A stretch of DNA of 8,802 nt from Collinsella sp. (lineage in GTDB: Bacteria > Actinomycetota > Coriobacteriia > Coriobacteriales > Coriobacteriaceae). Below are positions 4,616 to 8,802 of the stretch, one piece after another (the stretch's first letter is position 1; every line of letters begins with the position of its first letter). The position numbers were made by a program, and so were the translations under genes. The stretch is taken from assembly GCA_019419485.1 (NCBI GenBank), contig DXZV01000063.1, positions 1-8,802 on the forward strand, read 5' to 3'. The notes beneath the pieces are model-generated. The model was not told where the DNA came from. It worked only from the letters and a program-made list of their open reading frames with translations, and did not search any database.

Positions 4616-6082
4616 CTAGAGACTCTTAATACGGGTGCCAGTGGCAGTGTCCTCGATCGTCAGCCCGAGGTCCTTGAGCTGGTCGCGGATGGCGTCGGCC
4701 AGATCCCAGTTCTTGGCGGCGCGGGCCTCGGCGCGGGCCTCGAGAATCTTGGCAGCGGCCTCGTCCACGTCGTCACCCGTGTAGGCGACTAGGCCGGCGG
4801 CAACGCCCAGCAGGCCCAGCGGCAGCTCGACCTTGGGCTCGGGAAGCTCGACGCCAAATGTGTCGAGCAGCTCAACCAGCGTATCGGCGGCAGCCAGGAC
4901 TGCGGCCTTGTCGACGGCATCGCCCGCCTGCTCCAGGTATTGGTTGCACTCGGTCACAAAGCCAAAGACGGCACCCATGGCACCGGCGGTGTTAAAGTCG
5001 TCGTCCATGCACTCCTTAAAGGTGGCGCGGGTCTCGGCGGCCTTGGCGGCAAACGCCTCGGATGCTGCCTCATCGGCATCGGCCGTCGCATGGTTCGCGG
5101 CCCAGCGCAGGTTCTCGACCGTTCCGGCGATACGCGTGAGCGAGTTCTCGGCACCCTCCAGGCGCTCCCAAGAAAAGTCGAGCGGCGAGCGATAGCTCGT
5201 CTGCAGCATCAGTAGGCGCAGGGCCGCGGCAGAGTGCCGCTCGAGCACCTCGGCCAGCGTAAAGAAGTTTCCGAGCGACTTGGACATCTTCTCGCCGTCT
5301 ACCAGCAGCATGCCCGTGTGCATCCAGGTGTTGGAGAAGCCCTGGTGCCAGGCGCAGGTGGCCTGGGCGCACTCGTTCTCGTGATGCGGGAAGGCAAGGT
5401 CGGAGCCGCCGCCGTGGATGTCAATCGGGGTGCCCAGGTAGCGGTGTACCATGGCGGCGCACTCGGTGTGCCAGCCGGGACGGCCCTCGCCCCAGGGGCT
5501 CGGCCAGCTGGGCTCGCCGGGCTTGGCGGCCTTCCACAGGGCAAAGTCGAGCGGGTCGTTCTTGTCCTCGTTCTCCTCGATGCGCGCGCCAACCATAAGG
5601 TCGTCGATGTTGCGGCCCGAGACCTGACCATAGTTGGGATCGCTGCGCACGGCAAAGTACACATCGCCGTTATCGGCTGCGTAAGCGTGGCCCTGCTCGA
5701 TAAGCGTCTTGATCATGGCGATCATGGGGCCGATCTCCTTGGTGGCGCGGGGGCGCACATCGGGATCGAGCACGTTGGCGGCGCGCATGACGCCGATGAA
5801 CTTGTCGGAGAACTCCGTCGCGACCTCGGCAGCCGTACGGCCCTGCTCGTTGGCGCGCTTGATGATCTTGTCGTCGACGTCGGTGAGGTTCTGGGCGAAC
5901 GTGACCTCGTAGCCGCTCGCGATGAGCCAGCGACGAATCACGTCAAAGCTGATGAACGTGCGGGCATTGCCGATGTGGATGTTGTCGTAGACCGTGGGGC
6001 CGCACACGTACATGCGGACCTTGCCGGACTCGATGGGCTGGAACTCTTCCTTTTTATGGGTAGCGCTGTTGTAGATACGCAT
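4616..6082 (-). CDS. cysS: Cysteinyl-tRNA synthetase
   Basis: This is a class I aminoacyl-tRNA synthetase that charges tRNA-Cys in the cytoplasm. The Rossmann fold starts with YVCGPTVYDNIHIGNAR (25-41), containing the HIGH-type motif HIGN at 36-39. KMSKS is at 265-269. The Zn2+ ligands expected from the E. coli enzyme fall at Cys27, Cys208 (HTEC), His233 and Glu237 (HHENE). The DALR and C-terminal anticodon-binding region follows, and the ending GLTIEDTATGTRIKSL is typical. The length of 488 residues is normal (E. coli has 461). Its AAGGAG ribosome-binding site forms the last codons of ispF, whose stop is 3 bp from the ATG. In Bacillus cysS follows gltX-cysE; here it directly follows ispF. 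Confidence 0.98.
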   Translation of the reverse strand: MRIYNSATHKKEEFQPIESGKVRMYVCGPTVYDNIHIGNARTFISFDVIRRWLIASGYEVTFAQNLTDVDDKIIKRANEQGRTAAEVATEFSDKFIGVMRAANVLDPDVRPRATKEIGPMIAMIKTLIEQGHAYAADNGDVYFAVRSDPNYGQVSGRNIDDLMVGARIEENEDKNDPLDFALWKAAKPGEPSWPSPWGEGRPGWHTECAAMVHRYLGTPIDIHGGGSDLAFPHHENECAQATCAWHQGFSNTWMHTGMLLVDGEKMSKSLGNFFTLAEVLERHSAAALRLLMLQTSYRSPLDFSWERLEGAENSLTRIAGTVENLRWAANHATADADEAASEAFAAKAAETRATFKECMDDDFNTAGAMGAVFGFVTECNQYLEQAGDAVDKAAVLAAADTLVELLDTFGVELPEPKVELPLGLLGVAAGLVAYTGDDVDEAAAKILEARAEARAAKNWDLADAIRDQLKDLGLTIEDTATGTRIKSL

Positions 6083-6085
6083 TTG

Positions 6086-6580
6086 TTACTCCTTAACGGT
6101 TTTCTGTAGCAGGCAGACGGCCCAGGCGCCGATTCCCTCGCCCTGGCCTTCCCAACCGAGCTTTTCGGTCGTAGTGGCGGCGACGCCCACGTTTTCGACG
6201 TCGACGCCCAGGGCATGGGCAAGGTTGGCGCGCATGGCATCGCGGTGCGGGGTGATCTTGGGTTGCTGGCAGGCAATGGTGCAATCGGCATCGACAAACT
6301 CAAAGCCCAGCTCGCGCGCATAGTCCATCACGCGAGCGAGCAGCACCATCGAATCGGCACCCTCGTAGGCAGGGTCGGTATCGGGGAACAGCTTGCCGAT
6401 GTCTCCCCCGCGGCAGGCGCCCAGAATGGCGTCGGCCAACGCGTGCGCGAGCACATCGGCATCAGAGTGGCCCAGCAGGCCGCGCTCGTAGGGAATGTCA
6501 ACCCCGCCGATGATACATCGACGCCCCTCCACCAGACGGTGAACGTCGTAGCCGTGTCCAATGCGCAGATTACTGAACAT
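6086..6580 (-). CDS. ispF: 2-C-methyl-D-erythritol 2,4-cyclodiphosphate synthase
   Basis: This enzyme catalyses the fifth step of the MEP isoprenoid pathway, converting CDP-methylerythritol 2-phosphate to the cyclic diphosphate with release of CMP. At 164 residues it is of normal length. GHGYDVHRL (8-16) supplies Zn2+ ligands Asp12 and His14, and GHSDADVLAHALADAILGA (37-55) supplies His46. GDIGKLFPDTDP (59-70) and ATTTEKLGWEGQGEGIGAWAV (135-155) are the other family signatures. The gene overlaps the end of ispD by 11 nt, and its ribosome-binding site (GGAGAGG) lies inside ispD. IspD and IspF are fused in some bacteria; here they are separate and overlapping. Confidence 0.98.
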   Translation of the reverse strand: MFSNLRIGHGYDVHRLVEGRRCIIGGVDIPYERGLLGHSDADVLAHALADAILGACRGGDIGKLFPDTDPAYEGADSMVLLARVMDYARELGFEFVDADCTIACQQPKITPHRDAMRANLAHALGVDVENVGVAATTTEKLGWEGQGEGIGAWAVCLLQKTVKE

Positions 6581-7298
6581 GGGGAAGGTCCTCTCCCTCG
6601 GCCATGCGGCCGAGCAGAATCGCGGTTACGGGGCGCAGGTCCTCGGGTACCGTCACCTTAAGGTTGTCGCGTGGACTCTGGACGCAGCGAACGCGCCCGC
6701 CCATGCGCTCGACCAGCGAAGAATCGTCGGTCCCGATAAAGCCCTCGGCAATCGCCGCGGCATGGGCGCGCTTCATGGCGTCGACGCTAAAGATCTGCGG
6801 CGTCTGCGCGGCCCAGTACAGCTCGCGCGGCGGCGTCTCGACGATGTTGTCGCCGTCGACAATCTTGAGTGTGTCGATGGCAGGCTGGCCGCACACGACA
6901 CCGTCGAGGGCACAGTCGCCCACAAGCACGTCGATCGCATGATCGATGGCCTCGGTCGTGATAAGCGGACGGGCGCCGTCGTGGATAGCGACATATTCGA
7001 AACCCGTCGGTACCGCATGCACGCCGGCACGGGTGGAATCTTGGCGGGTCGCGCCGGCATCGGCAAAGCTGATGGGCGTGTCATAGTCAAACGGGTCGAT
7101 GGCCAGGCGGCGCATCTCGGCACGGCGCTCGGCAGGGCACACTACCACGATGTGGCCGACCTTGTCGCTACGATCGAACGCGCGGATGGACCAGCTCATG
7201 AGCGGACGACCCGCCACGTTAACGAGCTGCTTGCCACCGGGGTTACCAAAGCGCTGGCCGCTGCCACCGGCAACGACCACGGCGCATACGGGCGCCAT
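6570..7298 (-). CDS. ispD: 2-C-methyl-D-erythritol 4-phosphate cytidylyltransferase
   Basis: This is the third enzyme of the MEP pathway, transferring CMP from CTP to methylerythritol 4-phosphate. The nucleotide-binding loop is VVAGGSGQRFGNPGGKQ (8-24), with Arg16 and Lys23 as the likely catalytic/CTP-binding residues. GATRQDSTRAG (82-92), IHDGARPL (105-112), QTPQIF (about 169-174), TDDSSLVE and NLKVTVPEDL near the C-terminus are the family motifs. Length (242 residues) is usual. The ATG overlaps the disA stop as TAATG, and an AGGGGA site lies in the last disA codons, so translation is coupled. Together with ispF it supplies isoprenoid precursors for quinones and undecaprenyl phosphate. Confidence 0.97.
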   Translation of the reverse strand: MAPVCAVVVAGGSGQRFGNPGGKQLVNVAGRPLMSWSIRAFDRSDKVGHIVVVCPAERRAEMRRLAIDPFDYDTPISFADAGATRQDSTRAGVHAVPTGFEYVAIHDGARPLITTEAIDHAIDVLVGDCALDGVVCGQPAIDTLKIVDGDNIVETPPRELYWAAQTPQIFSVDAMKRAHAAAIAEGFIGTDDSSLVERMGGRVRCVQSPRDNLKVTVPEDLRPVTAILLGRMAEGEDLPHVQ

Positions 7299-8365
7299 TA
7301 TGCGTTCCCCTGTTTGGTGCCCTTCATGCGGTACAGGGAGTCCGCAAGAATGGCAGGGTTGTTAACGCCAAAGTCGCCCAGGCGCTCCGGATCCTCGCTG
7401 ATGTCGTCCATGAGCTCCTGCAGCGATCCATACTCGTCGACGATTTTCTCGGCCACGCCGTCGCGCACGACGGACACGCGCGAAAGCGTGCGCAGGCCCA
7501 GCGGTGTCATAACGGAGTCCTCGTCCAGGTCGTCGTAACCCAGAACCGCCGCCACATGCTGCGGGTCGGACAAGTCCTTGGGCGTCATACGGCTCAGGTT
7601 GGCGCGGATCTTTTCGGCATTGGCCTCGGAGGAATCGCTCGCATAGTCGCGAATCATCAGGTCGTACTCGGTATCCATGCTGGAGCCGGCGAGCTGCTCG
7701 AGCTGCATCTGCACGAGCTTGCCCTGGTTGCCCAGCTTGACAATGCAATCCTTAAGCTCAGTCTTTGCCTGCTGCATGATCTCGAAACTCGAGAAAATGC
7801 CGGTGATGTCGGCGAGCGTAACGTAGTCATCGAGCTCGAGGGCCGTCAGACGCAGCAGGGAGCGGTCGAGCGACTGACGGGTGGTCTGGAGCGTGGCGAC
7901 GAGCTGGTTGACCGAGCTCATGATGGTGGTGACGGGCTGGATCTCGTAGCTCTTGCCGTGAACGTACACGTTGACGACGGCACGACGGGCCGAGACCGAG
8001 ATCACAATGGCATCGGTGAGCACCGACATGCGAGCGGCGGTGCGATGACGCATGCCCGTCTCGCTCGTGGCAAGCGAGGGATCGGGATTGAGATGGAAGT
8101 TGGCGCGCAGGATCTGGGTGAGGTCGCCGTCGATGACGATGGCGCCGTCCATCTTGGAGAGCTCGAACAGACGGTTCGAGGTGAACGAAATGTTGAGCGG
8201 GAAGCCGTCGTTACCGGCAGCGAGCACGTTTTCGGTGTCGCCAACGCAGATAAGGGCGCCCAGGTGACCGGCGATGATCATGTCGAGGGCAGTGCGGATC
8301 GGCTGACCAGGTGCCGTCAGGCGGATGGCCTGTTCCATACGCTTTTGCAGCTCGTTCTTATCCAA
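7298..8365 (-). CDS. disA: DNA integrity scanning protein, diadenylate cyclase
   Basis: DisA makes the second messenger c-di-AMP from two ATP; in Bacillus it forms an octamer that scans DNA and is inhibited by branched structures. The DAC domain covers about 1-145 with the active-site motifs KMDGAIVIDGD (71-81, DGA at 73-75) and GMRHRTAARMS (104-114, RHR at 106-108). A helical spine (about 150-290) and a C-terminal helix-hairpin-helix DNA-binding domain (about 300-350) follow. The 355-residue length matches the family. The start is a TTG at 8363-8365: a GGGAG site lies 7 nt upstream, an in-frame stop lies 13 codons upstream, and no in-frame ATG lies between. It is the first gene of the operon. 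No convincing promoter is visible in the 150 bp before it. Confidence 0.96.
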   Translation of the reverse strand: MDKNELQKRMEQAIRLTAPGQPIRTALDMIIAGHLGALICVGDTENVLAAGNDGFPLNISFTSNRLFELSKMDGAIVIDGDLTQILRANFHLNPDPSLATSETGMRHRTAARMSVLTDAIVISVSARRAVVNVYVHGKSYEIQPVTTIMSSVNQLVATLQTTRQSLDRSLLRLTALELDDYVTLADITGIFSSFEIMQQAKTELKDCIVKLGNQGKLVQMQLEQLAGSSMDTEYDLMIRDYASDSSEANAEKIRANLSRMTPKDLSDPQHVAAVLGYDDLDEDSVMTPLGLRTLSRVSVVRDGVAEKIVDEYGSLQELMDDISEDPERLGDFGVNNPAILADSLYRMKGTKQGNA

Positions 8366-8498
8366 GGCATCGCTCCCATCGTATACGCTCCATAAACGCT
8401 AAATAGTTTCTCACGGTTTGTCCCCGCGGCGCTCGCGAAATCCGATGCTTACAGAATGAGCGAACACCGCCGAGAGCCCCGTCCCAATTTGACTGCTC
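8366..8498. other. Divergent intergenic region between disA and mntP
   Basis: About 130 bp separate the disA start from the mntP promoter region. It must carry the promoter of the long minus-strand operon, but no pair of boxes with good spacing stands out. TTGACT at 8489-8494 resembles a -35 box on the plus strand, but it is only 10 bp from the candidate -10 box of mntP. Confidence 0.4.
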
Positions 8499-8501
8499 TT
8501 G

Positions 8502-8510
8502 TGATAGCAT
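8502..8510 (+). promoter_or_regulatory. Candidate extended -10 promoter of mntP
   Basis: TGATAGCAT fits an extended -10 element (TGn followed by TAGCAT, four of six matching the consensus) and would place the transcript start around 8516-8518, just before the riboswitch. The half-sites TTGTGA (8499-8504) and TCACACAA (8517-8524) form an imperfect dyad around it and might be an operator. This is a tentative call. Confidence 0.4.
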
Positions 8511-8520
8511 CGGGTCTCAC

Positions 8521-8610
8521 ACAAATGAGGGAGTAGTCGCGTGGCCGGGTTCGCCTCCGGTGGCGCGGCAAGTCAACATACTGGTCGAATCGACCTGGCT
8601 TGCCTTAATG
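8521..8610 (+). promoter_or_regulatory. yybP-ykoY manganese riboswitch aptamer
   Basis: The conserved loop sequence GGGAGTAG (8529-8536) and the segment TCAACATACT (8573-8582) are hallmarks of the Mn2+-sensing yybP-ykoY class. Helices visible around them are CGCG/CGCG (8538-8541 with 8564-8567) with CCGG/CCGG nested inside (8545-8548 with 8557-8560), GCAAG/CTTGC (8568-8572 with 8599-8603), and GGTCG/CGACC (8583-8587 with 8591-8595). TGAGG at 8526-8530 can close the base with CCTTA. This class commonly switches on Mn2+ exporters when Mn2+ is high. Its position before mntP and a terminator agrees with transcriptional control. Confidence 0.93.
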
Positions 8611-8615
8611 AACGA

Positions 8616-8659
8616 GACTCGTGGTTGTGCGCGCAACGCGTACGCCACGAGTCTTTTTT
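8616..8659 (+). terminator. Intrinsic terminator, expression platform of the Mn riboswitch
   Basis: GACTCGTGG (8616-8624) pairs perfectly with CCACGAGTC (8645-8653). GTGCGC/GCGTAC adds an inner helix, and six T follow (8654-8659). It comes directly after the aptamer and 53 bp before mntP. The sequence GAGAC at 8614-8618 could instead pair with GTCTC at 8514-8518, which would open only the base of the terminator. Confidence 0.92.
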
Positions 8660-8712
8660 GTTGCTCCCCCAAGAGGTACACGCGGGCCTGCCCGCAGAGA
8701 GGGAGCCAGACT

Positions 8713-8802
8713 ATGGGACTTGTAGAGCTCGCATTGCTCGCCATCGGTCTTTCGATGGACGCCTTTGCCGTATCCATCTGCAAGGGCCTTGGCATGAAGA
8801 AG
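8713..8802 (+). CDS. mntP: Manganese efflux pump MntP, N-terminal part (3' end outside window)
   Basis: The first 30 codons read MGLVELALLAIGLSMDAFAV, then SICKGLGMKK. This matches the first transmembrane helix of MntP (YebN) exporters, including the conserved SMDAFA motif with Asp16, a residue at the same position in the E. coli protein. MntP exports Mn2+ across the cytoplasmic membrane to prevent toxicity. The ATG follows a GAGAGGGAG ribosome-binding site by 7 nt. A small hairpin (GCGGG/CCCGC, about 8682-8695) lies just before that site. The Mn riboswitch upstream strongly supports the assignment although most of the protein is cut off. Confidence 0.93.
   Translation, partial: MGLVELALLAIGLSMDAFAVSICKGLGMKK

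Noticed and set aside
4528..4620. Minus-strand frame after cysS reading FEVRQIALKEEGIDLVVMPDD before a stop
   Set aside because: It looks protein-like, but it has no credible start and lies inside the long hairpin, whose pairing explains the sequence better.
5234..6109. Long plus-strand open frame opposite cysS
   Set aside because: Antisense shadow caused by codon bias; cysS is certain on the other strand.
6561..7538. Plus-strand open frame opposite ispD and the disA end
   Set aside because: Antisense shadow; no domain-like sequence and no ribosome-binding site of note.
7556..8395. Plus-strand open frame opposite disA
   Set aside because: Antisense shadow of a confidently assigned gene.
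8517..8795. Minus-strand open frame over the riboswitch and mntP start
   Set aside because: It covers a well-defined riboswitch, terminator and mntP on the opposite strand.

Overview
The window looks like chromosome of a coriobacterial actinomycete, most likely Collinsella or a close relative. The reasons are a moderately high GC content with strong G/C preference at third codon positions in the housekeeping genes, clear Shine-Dalgarno sites, tight gene packing, and Firmicute-like gene orders in an otherwise actinobacterial-looking sequence. The genus is an inference; no rRNA or other taxonomic marker is present.

Left part (1-2212, plus strand): the 3' end of a GH1 phospho-beta-glycosidase gene and a beta-glucoside-type PTS EIIBC permease gene, 9 bp apart. 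They form a sugar uptake and hydrolysis operon that ends at a strong intrinsic terminator. Its base composition is visibly more AT-rich than the right part. No EIIA domain and no LicT/BglG-type antiterminator lies inside the window.

Middle (about 2213-2906): a gene-poor stretch. It holds a coding-like remnant without a start, two 47-bp inverted repeats on an exact 80-bp period, a tRNA-Thr(TGT) gene on the minus strand with its own promoter and terminator, the terminator of the large minus-strand operon, and a truncated second copy of the tRNA-Thr 3' half.

Right part (2907-8365, minus strand): one operon read disA, ispD, ispF, cysS, rlmB, yacP (Rae1/NYN). Most junctions overlap or are 3 bp apart. 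This is a compacted version of the Bacillus subtilis disA-to-yacP neighbourhood, without yacL, gltX, cysE and mrnC. It joins c-di-AMP synthesis, two steps of the MEP isoprenoid pathway, tRNA-Cys charging, 23S rRNA methylation and a ribosome-associated RNase. The only sizeable gap, between cysS and rlmB, is almost filled by a 103-nt, nearly continuous RNA hairpin. Its internal loop can be read as three tandem G.A/A.G steps. I consider this the most interesting undescribed-looking element here.

Right edge (8499-8802, plus strand): a divergently transcribed Mn2+ efflux gene, mntP (first 30 codons only), preceded by a yybP-ykoY manganese riboswitch and an intrinsic terminator.
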